From Bacteroidota bacterium (GTDB lineage: Bacteria > Bacteroidota > Bacteroidia > Cytophagales > Cyclobacteriaceae): a DNA stretch of 64,000 bases. Location of the stretch: the NCBI GenBank assembly GCA_023428695.1, contig JAEYWY010000034.1:186001-250000 (forward strand). The letters are read 5' to 3'. The notes beneath the pieces were generated by a model. It was given only the letters and a program-made list of their open reading frames with translations. It had not been told where the DNA came from and ran no database searches. Both the position numbers and the translations under genes were made by a program. Below are positions 35,006 through 44,903 of this stretch, in pieces (positions within the stretch are counted from its first letter, which is position 1; every line of letters starts with the position of its first letter).

Positions 35006-37027
35006 TTAAACGGTCTCACCTTTCAGGAGACGCTCAAATTCCTCTTCGGAAATAATTTTCACTCCGAGCTTTTCTGCCTTCTCCCGTTTTGACGGGCCCA
35101 TATTTTCACCGGCGACCAGATAGTCGAGTTTACCTGAGACGCCAGAGAGAATTCTGCCCCCGTGACTGACGATAACTTCCTGCAGCTGATCGCGTTCGTA
35201 ATTCCTGAAGACCCCTGATATGACGAAGGATTTATTGCCCAGCACGTCACTCTTCTTCTCGGGTTCTTTCGCGTCACTTTCAAAGTTGAGTCCGGCTTCT
35301 TTCATGCGTTCGATCTCACGCTGGTTATCCGGCACGCGGAAATACTGGTAGACGCTTTGTGCGATCTTCTCACCAACTTCAGGTGCAGCGAGCAATTCCT
35401 CCTGCGTAGCCGATGCGATTTTGTCAATTGTCTTAAAATGGCGTGCAAGTTTCTCGGCGACGGTCTTGCCAACGTAACGGATACCGATCGCAAATAGAAC
35501 GCTTTCGAAAGGCGTTTCCTTCGATCGTTCGATTCCGTCCAGCAGATTCCTGATTGATTTGTCTTTATAACCTTCGAGAAGCTGAACGTCTTCTTTTTTC
35601 AGGTAGTACAGATCCGCGGGACTTCGCACAAGACCAAGTTGGAACAATTGGTTAATCGTCTTTTCACCCAGTGAGTTCAAATCCATTGCCTTGCGTTGAA
35701 TGAAGTGTTCGATCCGCCCCGTGATTTGGGGTGGGCACCCCGTTGCATTCGGGCAATAGTGTGCTGCTTCGCCTTCGTAACGGATTAATTTCGTGCCGCA
35801 TTCCGGGCAGTTGGTAATGTACGTTATCGGCGCCGTTCCTTCCTGCCGATTATCGACGTCAACACCCGTGACTTTGGGAATGATTTCGCCGCCTTTTTCA
35901 ACGAAGACGTAGTCGCCAATGCGGAGATCGAGTCGTGCGATTTCATTGGCATTATGAAGCGATGCACGCTTGACGGTTGTACCCGCAAGAAACACCGGTT
36001 CGAGTTCGGCTACCGGGGTTATCGCACCCGTGCGACCAACCTGGTATGTGATTCCATTGAGTCGTGTGCTGACACTTTGAGCTTTGTACTTATAGGCGAT
36101 GGCCCACCGCGGACTCTTTGCTGTGAATCCGAGCTGAACCTGTTGTTCAATGCTATTTACTTTGATGACGACGCCATCGGTCTCAAGGGGTAGTTCATTG
36201 CGTTTTGTTTCCCACTCATTGATGTATGCGAGCACTTCGTCAATGTTGCTGCACTTCCGGTATGTAGGGGAAACGTTGAAACCCCATTGCTCCAGTCTTG
36301 CAATAGCTTCGTCATGGTTCTCAACGCCGGATTCATCTCCGAGAAGGGAATAGACAAAACAATCCAGCTTGCGTTGCGCGACGACTCCGGAATCCTGCAT
36401 CTTTATCGTACCGGAAGCAGTGTTTCGTGCGTTGGCGTATTTTTCTTCGCCGATATCTTCGCGTTCGCGATTTAGTTGTTCAAAAACCTTCTTCGGAAGG
36501 AAAATCTCCCCCCGCACCTCGAAGCTCGCAGGATAGCCGTTTCCCTTTACGCGCAGGGGAATACTTCGTATAGTCCTGACGTTGGTTGTGACATCATCGC
36601 CACGGACGCCATCGCCACGTGTTACGCCCCGCGCGAGAACACCATTCTCATAGGTGAGGCTGATCGACACGCCATCGAACTTCAGCTCACAAAAATATTC
36701 GTAAGGTTCGCCATCAAGGCCACGCGAAATGCGAGCGTCAAAATCCCTGAGTTCCTCTTCGCTATAGGTGTTACCCAATGAAAGCATCGGATAACGGTGA
36801 TATACAGTGGGGAATTCCTTTGTGATCGTTCCGCCGACCCGCTGCGTGGGTGAGTCAGGTTCACGTAAGTCGGGGAACTGGTTTTCCAATGCTTCCAGAT
36901 CCTTCAGCAGCTGATCAAACTCTTCGTCGCTGATTTCCGAACGATCCTGCTGGTAATACAGATCGTTGTGGTAATTGATCTTCTCGGTAAGTTCCCTGAC
37001 CTTCGATCTCGCAGCTTTTATGTCCAT
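35006..37027 (-). CDS. ligA: NAD-dependent DNA ligase LigA
   Basis: 673 residues with all modules: the Ia/adenylation domain with catalytic Lys116 in ELKFDGVS, OB fold, a Cys4 zinc finger (CPECGTKL ... YCPNATGC near 410-430), helix-hairpin-helix repeats, and a C-terminal BRCT domain (about 595-670). It seals nicks in DNA replication and repair using NAD. It is 23 bases behind the M1 peptidase gene and 27 ahead of DUF6913. Confidence 0.97.
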   Translation of the reverse strand: MDIKAARSKVRELTEKINYHNDLYYQQDRSEISDEEFDQLLKDLEALENQFPDLREPDSPTQRVGGTITKEFPTVYHRYPMLSLGNTYSEEELRDFDARISRGLDGEPYEYFCELKFDGVSISLTYENGVLARGVTRGDGVRGDDVTTNVRTIRSIPLRVKGNGYPASFEVRGEIFLPKKVFEQLNREREDIGEEKYANARNTASGTIKMQDSGVVAQRKLDCFVYSLLGDESGVENHDEAIARLEQWGFNVSPTYRKCSNIDEVLAYINEWETKRNELPLETDGVVIKVNSIEQQVQLGFTAKSPRWAIAYKYKAQSVSTRLNGITYQVGRTGAITPVAELEPVFLAGTTVKRASLHNANEIARLDLRIGDYVFVEKGGEIIPKVTGVDVDNRQEGTAPITYITNCPECGTKLIRYEGEAAHYCPNATGCPPQITGRIEHFIQRKAMDLNSLGEKTINQLFQLGLVRSPADLYYLKKEDVQLLEGYKDKSIRNLLDGIERSKETPFESVLFAIGIRYVGKTVAEKLARHFKTIDKIASATQEELLAAPEVGEKIAQSVYQYFRVPDNQREIERMKEAGLNFESDAKEPEKKSDVLGNKSFVISGVFRNYERDQLQEVIVSHGGRILSGVSGKLDYLVAGENMGPSKREKAEKLGVKIISEEEFERLLKGETV

Positions 37028-37050
37028 GCGTTCGTTACCGGAATATCGTT

Positions 37051-38898
37051 TTACTGTCCTACAGGCTCATACGCTTTAAGATCTTTCAAATCGACGTGAT
37101 TGTTCTTCCTGTCGATGTCCGCCATGCGCATGGAGGGATCGATTTCTATGGAGTCGATTGCCGATGCATCGTAGTTCACGTCCAGGGTATACGTCGGATT
37201 TACCCAGGGCCAGGCCACGAGATCGGTGCGCTGCATTGTTTTGTCTTCGATTTCCTTGCTGCCAAGCATTTCGCCAAGCGGAATGTAGTAGAGATGTTTG
37301 GTGCCGTCCTTCAATGTTACAACGAGGTCAACAGGCATCGGGAATTCGCCAGCACGTTCAAGCGTGATATACGTTTTGTCACCACGACCGATTACATTCC
37401 TGATTCCATAGTCGATTTTCTTGGTTGTATTCACCCAATAGTTCATGTACCACTTCAATTGCAGGCCGGAAACCTTTTCCATAACGCGGATGAAATCATT
37501 CGGTTCGGGGTGACGGAACTTCCAGGTATTGAAGTAACGGCGCATTCCCTTGTAAAACGCTTCTTCACCCATGACATATTTCAACTGATGCAGAAATACT
37601 GTTCCCATCGCATATGCAGCCGTGCCGTATGCGCGGTTGGTGTTGTAATGATCGCTATGTTGACTGATGGGCTCCTGAAGTCCGCTTTTTACAAGGCTGA
37701 AGTAGCCCATGTAGCTACCTTTATGGGTAGGTTTCTCGCCTGTAATAAATGACTCGAATTCCTGTGACGCGAAATCTGTGAAGCCTTCGTCGATCCACGG
37801 ATAAAGTGCTTCGTTGGAAGCGAGCACTCCCTGATACCAGCTGTGTGCGGCTTCATGGGCCGTCACGCCGATCAAGCCATCAAGGCTGCCTCCGCCAAGG
37901 ATCAGTGTACACATCGGATATTCCATTCCGCCATCTCCGCCCTGAATGATGGAGTATGTATCGTACGGATATTTGCCAAAAGTCTTGTTCATAAATTGAA
38001 AGAATCTGACGGCATAGGGTTCCATCTGTTTCCAATTCGACTGGACATTCGACTGATAGAAAAAGTGCAGCTCCGGGCCATCAGGCACCTGCATGATATC
38101 GTGTACGTAGTCGGGGTCGGCAGCCCAGGCAAAATCAATAACATCTTTTGCCTTGAAGTGCCACGTCAGGTCTCCGCTCGGGCGGGAAACTTTGGTGCCG
38201 GACTTCTCATAACCATAGCCGACTTTTTCCGGATTCTGAAGCCTGCCGGTTCCAGCCACGATGAATGAAGGGTCCAATGTGATCTTTACATCGTAGTCGC
38301 CCCAGACACTGTGAAACTCGCGGGCTACATACTGGTACGCGTGCCACCCCTGATGATCATACTCGGCGATCTTTGGAAACCATTGGGTCATGGAATAAGA
38401 AATACCCTCAGAATTGTCGCGGCCGGAACGCCGGATCTGAATTGGGACCTGACCATTGAACTTCATATCGAAGACGGTTTTCGTATTCGGAAGGATGGGC
38501 CTGGCCAGCGTCACTTCAAGCACCGTTCCTTCAACGTGGAACGAGACGTCCTTGCCGTCTTGTTTCAGTTGTTCGATTTTCTGGTAACCGATTTCATCAG
38601 GTTTCAGTTTGGATATCCTGTCGCGAACACGGCGGTCAGGATCAGCGATGTTTCGCGAGCGTACATCCATCATGCTGCCGGGTTGGAATGCATTGAAGTA
38701 CAGATGGTAGTACACCTTCCGCAATGTATCTTTTGAGTTGTTGAAATAGGTGAGTTTCTGATTGCCTGCCAGCTTGTGAGTTTTTACATCAAGATGCACG
38801 TCCATGATGTATTCGACACGTTGCTGCCACCGGTAGTCCTGGGCGGAAAGGGAAATGGCAAGCGTTGAAAGAAAGAGTATTGTGAGTAGTCGCAACAT
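37051..38898 (-). CDS. M1-family zinc aminopeptidase, exported
   Basis: 615 residues from the ATG at 38898, which gives a clean signal peptide (LLTILFLSTLAISLSAQ); the upstream ATG at 38952 adds 18 polar residues before it. The zinc site HEAAHSWYQG (near 345), with glutamate in WIDEGFTD further on, marks the M1 family (aminopeptidase N/LTA4 hydrolase type). The substrate motif GGMEYP (GxMEN-type, with Y and P) is seen shortly before. It probably trims peptides in the periplasm. It is first in the series leading to ligA, dapA. No terminator is seen between them. Confidence 0.9.
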   Translation of the reverse strand: MLRLLTILFLSTLAISLSAQDYRWQQRVEYIMDVHLDVKTHKLAGNQKLTYFNNSKDTLRKVYYHLYFNAFQPGSMMDVRSRNIADPDRRVRDRISKLKPDEIGYQKIEQLKQDGKDVSFHVEGTVLEVTLARPILPNTKTVFDMKFNGQVPIQIRRSGRDNSEGISYSMTQWFPKIAEYDHQGWHAYQYVAREFHSVWGDYDVKITLDPSFIVAGTGRLQNPEKVGYGYEKSGTKVSRPSGDLTWHFKAKDVIDFAWAADPDYVHDIMQVPDGPELHFFYQSNVQSNWKQMEPYAVRFFQFMNKTFGKYPYDTYSIIQGGDGGMEYPMCTLILGGGSLDGLIGVTAHEAAHSWYQGVLASNEALYPWIDEGFTDFASQEFESFITGEKPTHKGSYMGYFSLVKSGLQEPISQHSDHYNTNRAYGTAAYAMGTVFLHQLKYVMGEEAFYKGMRRYFNTWKFRHPEPNDFIRVMEKVSGLQLKWYMNYWVNTTKKIDYGIRNVIGRGDKTYITLERAGEFPMPVDLVVTLKDGTKHLYYIPLGEMLGSKEIEDKTMQRTDLVAWPWVNPTYTLDVNYDASAIDSIEIDPSMRMADIDRKNNHVDLKDLKAYEPVGQ

Positions 38899-38998
38899 TG
38901 AAATAATGTATTTATATCGTTTGCAAAATATGAAAGATGCCAAAAGGCGCAAACTGAATTTTTACGGGTGCGACCGGTTGGCGGTGCGAAACAGGTTC

Positions 38999-40078
38999 CT
39001 ATAAACCACTCAGGGAATCCACCAGCAGTTCAAACTGTTCTTTCGAATGGGTGGGGAAGTTTGCGAAACGAAGCTGGCTCTTGCGGTATGATCCGTAACC
39101 ATCACCGGGAAAGAGTCCTTTTTCCTGCAATGCGGCCGTTATACGCGATGTGTGTTCACCACAATCGGCAACGATTACGGTTTTGGACTGCCATTCTCTT
39201 TCGCGAACGAAAGGGCGGATTTGACCGTGTTGTTCAAGCGCCTGATAAAGAATTGCGGATTTGTACTCAGTTTCCTTTCGGAGTGCCGTAATACCTCTCC
39301 GAAGGAAATCCTTGATAACACACCCCAGCAGGTAAATACCCAGAACGTTGGGTGTTTCCGGAGTCTGATTCTTTACCGCATGCGTATGTAACGACGGGAG
39401 CGTGTGATACGATCCGATTGATACTCCCTTTAAAAGCAGCGCCTCGGCTTTCGCGAGACATCGTTCATTCACAAGCCATACCCCCAGACCGGCAGGCAGG
39501 CCAAATGCTTTTTGAACGGAAAAGAATACGGTGTCGAATTGCTGATAATCAAAGTCAGGGTAGGGCAGCGACGACACCGCGTCAACTGCAATAAGCGCAT
39601 CCGGATTTTGACGACGCAACTGATAAATTGTCTCGGGCGATGTTGTTACGCCGGTACTCGTTTCATTATGCGTGACCGCGATGAGTTCGGCGTCGGCGGG
39701 AACGTTTAGGTTTTCGCGAAATCCTTCGCCGGCAGCAACTTCAATCGCGTGCGCATCGCGGCCGAGTTGTTTCGATACTTCATAGAATCGTTTTGAAAAC
39801 GAACCGTTGACAAGGTGAAACGAATTGGTCTCAACAAGGTTCTGAATAATTCGTTCCCAGATTTCTGTAGCGGAACCGGTGAAGTAGATGTGGTATCCGG
39901 AAGGCAATCCTAGTAATGATCGCAGTCCTTGTGTACAATCGGAAAAGACCTGTTCAAACTTTTTCGAACGATGAGAAAGCGAGGGAATGCCTTCGCGGAA
40001 TGCCTGACGCATGTGGTCTTCAACAGTGAAATACAGCTGGGAAGGACCGGGGGTGAAGTTAACTGCGCGGTGGTTCAT
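38999..40078 (-). CDS. Class V aminotransferase, phosphoserine aminotransferase-like (SerC-like)
   Basis: 359 residues from the ATG at 40078; a start at 40123 would lie upstream of the -7 element at 40089-40096. The protein begins NFTPGPSQLYF, continues with SHRSKKFEQVFSD, HNETSTGV, DAVSSLPYPDFD, and the PLP lysine in SVQKAFGLPAGLG, then QTPETPNVL and the C-terminal NFPTHSKEQFELLVDSL. This fits the phosphoserine-aminotransferase-like branch of class V. It would convert 3-phosphohydroxypyruvate to phosphoserine, the step between the two activities of the SerA-SerB fusion at 41408. Alternative: alanine-glyoxylate-type aminotransferase. Confidence 0.78.
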   Translation of the reverse strand: MNHRAVNFTPGPSQLYFTVEDHMRQAFREGIPSLSHRSKKFEQVFSDCTQGLRSLLGLPSGYHIYFTGSATEIWERIIQNLVETNSFHLVNGSFSKRFYEVSKQLGRDAHAIEVAAGEGFRENLNVPADAELIAVTHNETSTGVTTSPETIYQLRRQNPDALIAVDAVSSLPYPDFDYQQFDTVFFSVQKAFGLPAGLGVWLVNERCLAKAEALLLKGVSIGSYHTLPSLHTHAVKNQTPETPNVLGIYLLGCVIKDFLRRGITALRKETEYKSAILYQALEQHGQIRPFVREREWQSKTVIVADCGEHTSRITAALQEKGLFPGDGYGSYRKSQLRFANFPTHSKEQFELLVDSLSGL

Positions 40079-40501
40079 AAGTCGCCTGCAAAAGTAAAAT
40101 ACTTCTGCAAATTCCTGAACCATTTCACATAATGGCTCGTTGAAAAAACTGAACTCTGATAAGACACGCGGGGAGTATCTGGAAAAAATAGTTCAGATGC
40201 AAGAGATGAAGAGAAAGGCGTTTTGTCTAAGTTCGCATTATCCCGCTGGGTTTGGGACACGTTTGCTGAACCTAACAATTATAAACAATACCGAGTGAAG
40301 CTTCTGAACAAAATCAGGCCTCATCCTCGATATTTATCAGGACCTCGGCCAAAAACCAGGTTAACAGAGGAAGGTTGCGGTCAGCGGCAGCTCAAAACTT
40401 GTCTTTATGGGGTTCAGAAACACCTCACCAAATCCAGTGGGTTTTTCTTTCATTGTCAGCCGGCGTTCGTTTCGTTGATTCAGTCGGACCGCCTTTCATA
40501 A
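40079..40501. other. Intergenic region, 423 bases
   Basis: Between the SerC-like gene and the potassium-channel gene on the same strand. It holds the -7 element of the SerC-like gene near its left end. I found no convincing gene or RNA in the rest. Confidence 0.4.
40089..40096 (-). promoter_or_regulatory. -7 element TACTTTTG of the SerC-like gene
   Basis: Perfect TAnnTTTG on the minus strand, 11 bases before the ATG at 40078. A -33 box is not clear. Confidence 0.45.
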
Positions 40502-41350
40502 TCAATCAGGATTCATTCTCGCCGAACAATACTTACAAAACACGGCGTCATTGTCATGTCCGTCTTTCAAACAATTCGGACATACCTGTGTAGACAATTT
40601 CTCTCTGCTCTTAAGGCTTATCATTTCTGCTGATACAATTCCGGTAGGTACAGCAATCACTCCATAACCCATAATCATCAGCATCGAGGCGAGGAGTTGG
40701 CCGAAGTCTGTTCGCGGAGAAATGTCGCCATACCCAACCGTCGTCATGGTTACAACCGACCAGTAGATACTCCGTGGTATACTGGTGTATCCGTTCTCCG
40801 GCCCTTCAACCAGATACATGATTGTACCCATAATAATGACGGTGGTGATGACTGTGAGCAGGAACACGATAATCTTGTGGCGACTCGACTTCAGTGCTGC
40901 AACGAGACTTTGGCTTTCGCCGATGAATCGCGGCAGCTTCAGGATGCGGAAGATCCGCAGAAGGCGTATGCTGCGGATTACCATCAACGATTGTGCACCG
41001 GTAAAGAACAATGCGAGATACGTCGGAAGAATCGAAAGTAAATCTACAATCCCCAGAAAGCTGGTGGCATAAACGCGTTTGCGTTCAACGGTGTACAATC
41101 GGGCGATGTACTCCAGTGTGAAGAGAACGGTGAAAAACCATTCGATCCCGATCAGCCATGAGGCATATTGTGCGCGGATTGCTGTGACACTCTCCAGGAT
41201 GACTGCGAGTACACTGACAAGGATCGCACCTAGCAGAACAAAGTCAAAGAGTCTCCCGGTACGGGTATCCGCTTCGAAGATGATTTCGTAAAGGCGCTGG
41301 CGAAACGATTGACGACGGGCAGAACCTTTCGGGATTTCGCGACTTTCCAT
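40502..41350 (-). CDS. Voltage-gated potassium-channel-type ion channel with C-terminal zinc ribbon
   Basis: 282 residues from the ATG at 41350 (preferred because it avoids a 19-residue basic extension). Six membrane helices with an S4 carrying regular arginines (RSIRLLRIFRILKLPRF), then the pore with selectivity filter TMTTVGYGDISP near residue 200, define the K+ channel. After the last helix the C-terminus holds a zinc-ribbon CPNC ... CKYC (residues about 255-275), unusual for Kv channels. It may act as a redox or metal switch. The gene follows the serA-serB fusion on the same strand. Confidence 0.88.
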   Translation of the reverse strand: MESREIPKGSARRQSFRQRLYEIIFEADTRTGRLFDFVLLGAILVSVLAVILESVTAIRAQYASWLIGIEWFFTVLFTLEYIARLYTVERKRVYATSFLGIVDLLSILPTYLALFFTGAQSLMVIRSIRLLRIFRILKLPRFIGESQSLVAALKSSRHKIIVFLLTVITTVIIMGTIMYLVEGPENGYTSIPRSIYWSVVTMTTVGYGDISPRTDFGQLLASMLMIMGYGVIAVPTGIVSAEMISLKSREKLSTQVCPNCLKDGHDNDAVFCKYCSARMNPD

Positions 41351-41407
41351 TCGTACAAAATACGAATTTTCTCCGGAGTTGCGCGACCGTCGCCGGTGTA
41401 TCGTCAA

Positions 41408-43345
41408 TTAATACAGCACGCGGAACTTGATCGTATGTTCGATGGCACGCAGCTTCGCGATCACTTCCTTGTCGTACTCTTTGTTGATGTCGGTGATCAC
41501 GTAGCCAATCGTCTCGTTCGTCTTGAGGTATTGACCGACGATGTTAATACCGTGTTCAGCCAGGACGTTGTTTATCTGTGCCAGAATACCGGGTACGTTG
41601 TTGTGAATGTGTATCAGACGATGAGCATTCTGTAAGATCGGCAACGTCAGGTTCGGGAAGTTCACACTGTTGGAAGTGTTTCCGTTATTGATGTAGTCCA
41701 TGATCTTACCCGGCACGAACTGTCCGATGTTCTGCTGCGCTTCAAGCGTGCTGCCACCAATGTGCGGTGTAAGAATGGTATTCGGGAGTCCACGCAATTC
41801 AGATTGAAACTCCTCGTCGTTGCTTGCAGGTTCCTGCGGGAATACGTCTATGGCGCAACCTGCAACGCGACCGCTGAGAATATTTTCACGCAGTGCCTGA
41901 ATGTCGACTACATGACCACGGCTCAGGTTAATGAATATCACACCCTTCTTCATGAGCGCGAACTCTGCCGGCCCAATGAGATTCGTATTGGACTTGCGTC
42001 CGTCGACGTGAAGGGAGATCACGTCTGCATGTTCGAGTACGTCTTTCATCGACTTGCACTGTACGGCGTTGCCGAGGGAGAGGCGTTCTTCGATGTCGTA
42101 GTACAACACCTTCATGCCGAGCGATTCAGCAATAACTGAAAGTTGTGTACCGATGTTGCCGTATCCGATCAAACCAAGTTTCTTACCGCGTACCTCGTAA
42201 CTTCCCTTGGCACTTTTATCCCAAACACCCTGATGCATTTTGGCTGACTTGTCAATGATGTTGCGCATCAGCAGAATCATCTGCGCGATCGCCAGCTCTA
42301 CAACGGAACGGGTATTGCTGAACGGTGCGTTGAAGACCGCAATACCTTTTTTCGTTGCTGTTTTGAGGTCAATCTGGTTTGTACCGATACAGAACGCACC
42401 GACCGCCATGAGACGGTTGGCGTTTTGCAGGACGCGTTCCGTTACCTGCGTTTTTGATCGAATACCAAGAACTGAGACGTTCTTGACTTTTTGAATGAGT
42501 TCCTCTTCCGTCAGTGCGGCGTGATACGTCTCAACGTTGAAACCTTCAGCACGAAGCAACTCAACGGCTACAGGATGGACGTTCTCAAGCAGGAGAACAT
42601 TGATCCTGTTTTTCGGATATGATATCGCGGTATTCAATTTGTTCAGATACAAAAATTCGTCAAGACTGGGTGTAATATGATCTGCCTTGCTCTTTACATT
42701 TTCACGTGCAACGTTCTCGGTAAACGCGAAGAACTTGTTGGCAAGTCCGGCATGCTTTATCTCGTAATCCGTATAGCCGTCACCAACGACATAGATATCA
42801 CCCGGAAGGTTGAGACGTTTGAGCTGTTCGACCTTTCCGCCGTTGGCCGACAGCGGGTTGTCGGTATCGAAACCGATCACGCGTCCTTCTCCATCGAAGA
42901 TGAATTCATTCGCAAGAATGTTCTCGGGCTTGATACCAAACCCGGTTACAATCGGCTCAATAAATTCCTTGAAACCGTTTGAGATAATGTAGATGTTGTC
43001 GGAGTACTTTTGAAAGAATTCCTTGTTTCTTTTGAACGACTCGGAAACACTGTTCCGGAGTTCTGCGATCAGCAGGGGAAGATGTTGCCGTGCCGGTGCA
43101 AGGAGGTTCAGACGTCGCTCAAGGGATTCACGGAAGGAGATCGATCCGTCCATACCCTGGTTCGTGATCTCGATGATCTGTTTTTTCCGTTCTTCCTTTT
43201 CGGGATGGCCGTTCAGTGAGATGTCAGCCAGTACGTCAAAGGCTTCTACCTTGGTAAATGTACTATCGAAATCGATTACGAAATACTTATTCAATCTCAT
43301 AGCGCGGGGCTTCGGCAGTTCGTTTGGAGCGAGTTGGGTTTCCAT
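41408..43345 (-). CDS. serA: SerB-SerA fusion: phosphoserine phosphatase + 3-phosphoglycerate dehydrogenase + ACT
   Basis: 645 residues from the ATG at 43345; a start at 43402 is upstream of the -7 element. The N-terminal HAD domain (about 20-235) has motif I DFDSTF (D25, D27), motif II IISNGF, Lys in GGKVEQL, and motif IV VGDGYTDYE. A PGDH follows (about 245-565): NAD motif GYGNIG, catalytic Arg in NLSRGHVVDI, Glu in DVFPQEP and His in TPHIGGST. A final ACT domain (about 570-645, HIHNNVPGIL) binds serine for feedback. One protein would carry the first and last steps of phosphorylated serine synthesis. Confidence 0.93.
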   Translation of the reverse strand: METQLAPNELPKPRAMRLNKYFVIDFDSTFTKVEAFDVLADISLNGHPEKEERKKQIIEITNQGMDGSISFRESLERRLNLLAPARQHLPLLIAELRNSVSESFKRNKEFFQKYSDNIYIISNGFKEFIEPIVTGFGIKPENILANEFIFDGEGRVIGFDTDNPLSANGGKVEQLKRLNLPGDIYVVGDGYTDYEIKHAGLANKFFAFTENVARENVKSKADHITPSLDEFLYLNKLNTAISYPKNRINVLLLENVHPVAVELLRAEGFNVETYHAALTEEELIQKVKNVSVLGIRSKTQVTERVLQNANRLMAVGAFCIGTNQIDLKTATKKGIAVFNAPFSNTRSVVELAIAQMILLMRNIIDKSAKMHQGVWDKSAKGSYEVRGKKLGLIGYGNIGTQLSVIAESLGMKVLYYDIEERLSLGNAVQCKSMKDVLEHADVISLHVDGRKSNTNLIGPAEFALMKKGVIFINLSRGHVVDIQALRENILSGRVAGCAIDVFPQEPASNDEEFQSELRGLPNTILTPHIGGSTLEAQQNIGQFVPGKIMDYINNGNTSNSVNFPNLTLPILQNAHRLIHIHNNVPGILAQINNVLAEHGINIVGQYLKTNETIGYVITDINKEYDKEVIAKLRAIEHTIKFRVLY

Positions 43346-43383
43346 GGTTATGGTGCTGAGCAAAAACGATCGTACTTGCGTCG

Positions 43384-43391
43384 CAAAGGTA
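43384..43391 (-). promoter_or_regulatory. -7 element TACCTTTG of the SerB-SerA fusion gene
   Basis: Perfect consensus on the minus strand, 38 bases before the chosen ATG at 43345. The other in-frame ATG at 43402 lies upstream of it, which argues against that start. Confidence 0.5.
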
Positions 43392-43450
43392 TATAAATTC
43401 AACTTACGTCAGCAGGCCGGCAGGGCGAAAGCCTAATTATTTGAGAATTT

Positions 43451-44893
43451 TCAAAAGGCCTTATGTCTTTTTGCCTTATTCCAAAGACGGCTGACCACAA
43501 AGGGAATGAGCACGAACATTACCGGTTGAAGCTCCAGTCGGAAACGGTTGTTTTCACCAAACTCAAACAGGATACCAACTAACACTCCGTAGGCATACAT
43601 CACCAACAGCATTATGACCAGGGCAGCCTCGATCGGGACAAAACGTTTGCATCTGAACAGTACCGTCAGGGCAATTGCCAGGCCGGCCAGTATTGCAATC
43701 GCGGGTATCGCATACGTGGTACCGATGTGGTTGCGTTCCATGAATGCCTGTGTGGCGGTGAGGTCATCCATATCGCGTTGCATGGCGGCGTATGTCGGCG
43801 GGCGCGTAAAGTCGAATGCGAAGACTGTCGTGAATGGTTCAATTCGATCGAGGTTCTTTTCAATGAAGGGCGCATGAGTAGGGGGTGAAAAGAAGATCGA
43901 AATTGCGTGACCTGCCTTCGTAACGTAGCGTCCCGGATGCTGACGTAATTCGTTCAGAAAATCCTTTTGGAAAGCATCACTTATCGGAATGTAATCTTTG
44001 TGGTAATAGTTGGGATACGAATGTCTGAGCTTAACCGGGTTATTGAGCAGCGGCACGTCATCGAATCCCTGGAATTTGTCGTAGAGGCCTTCGTACATTT
44101 CAAGTGTTCGAAACGTCCCGGCTTTACCAAGATCCGTTGAAGGGGGCAACACGCGGGCGAGGTTCATACCCATCCACGTTGACGCGGTGAACTTGTTGAA
44201 CAACACGAGGTTCTTGAGATACCATGACGCTGCCAGAATGATGCCGATCGCGCCAATCCATATCACACCACGGCTGGAATTATGTTGTCTGTCAAGAATG
44301 ATTACCAGGGCAATCATCATAATCATCCAGAACAAATGAAAACTGCTGCGTGTGAGTACAAGCAAGAGTAGTGCTGTCACGAACAAAACATAATGGCGCA
44401 GGTTTGCGGTGAAAAACACAAAAACAACTGCAGCTGTGAGCGCCATCACCAGGAAGACCGTCAGTGTCGTGTATGAATACAGATTTTCGTAAGCGATAGT
44501 TGCAGGATTCAGTATTAGGAAGACACACATCAGTGTGCTCAGCCATCGCGCGACGTCAAGGCGTTTGAGTGTGACGTACAATAATATCACGGTCGCATAA
44601 CTTAGTGTAATATTGAAAAAGTGAAAAACGACAGGATATCGGTCAGGGAATAAATTGACGAGAATTCCGTTGATGACATTGAACAGTGGAGGCTGTGCGT
44701 GCGAATAGAATATGCTCTCCCAGAATCGCGTTTGTAACAATTCAACATCGATTGCCTGCCAGAGCCTGTGAACGAACGATGAGTAAAATACAACGCCGGC
44801 TTTGTCAGCATATAGCCTGGAAACAAAAAAGGCCGCCGTAAGCCATGTTACGGGGCCATTGATTTCGGTCAGCCAGTGAAACCGTGGGCGCAA
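43451..44893 (-). CDS. Polytopic membrane protein, GT-C glycosyltransferase-like
   Basis: 480 residues with about twelve membrane helices. The segment WESIFYSHAQPPLFNVINGI (residues 58-77) resembles the conserved loop of GT-C family glycosyltransferases (ArnT/PMT type) where an acidic residue binds metal. A long exported loop (about 240-390) is rich in aromatic and charged residues. It may glycosylate lipid or protein with a polyprenyl-phosphate sugar. It follows the GNAT gene by 10 bases, forming a two-gene unit. The exact family is uncertain. Confidence 0.7.
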   Translation of the reverse strand: MRPRFHWLTEINGPVTWLTAAFFVSRLYADKAGVVFYSSFVHRLWQAIDVELLQTRFWESIFYSHAQPPLFNVINGILVNLFPDRYPVVFHFFNITLSYATVILLYVTLKRLDVARWLSTLMCVFLILNPATIAYENLYSYTTLTVFLVMALTAAVVFVFFTANLRHYVLFVTALLLLVLTRSSFHLFWMIMMIALVIILDRQHNSSRGVIWIGAIGIILAASWYLKNLVLFNKFTASTWMGMNLARVLPPSTDLGKAGTFRTLEMYEGLYDKFQGFDDVPLLNNPVKLRHSYPNYYHKDYIPISDAFQKDFLNELRQHPGRYVTKAGHAISIFFSPPTHAPFIEKNLDRIEPFTTVFAFDFTRPPTYAAMQRDMDDLTATQAFMERNHIGTTYAIPAIAILAGLAIALTVLFRCKRFVPIEAALVIMLLVMYAYGVLVGILFEFGENNRFRLELQPVMFVLIPFVVSRLWNKAKRHKAF

Positions 44894-44903
44894 GTTGTGT
44901 TGA

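Noticed and set aside
37096..37752. 218-codon open frame antisense to the M1 peptidase
   Set aside because: Overlaps the conserved peptidase gene throughout and has no support from neighbours.
43301..43402. Longer N-terminus for the SerB-SerA fusion from ATG 43402
   Set aside because: The -7 element at 43384-43391 puts the transcript start downstream of it, so ATG 43345 is preferred.
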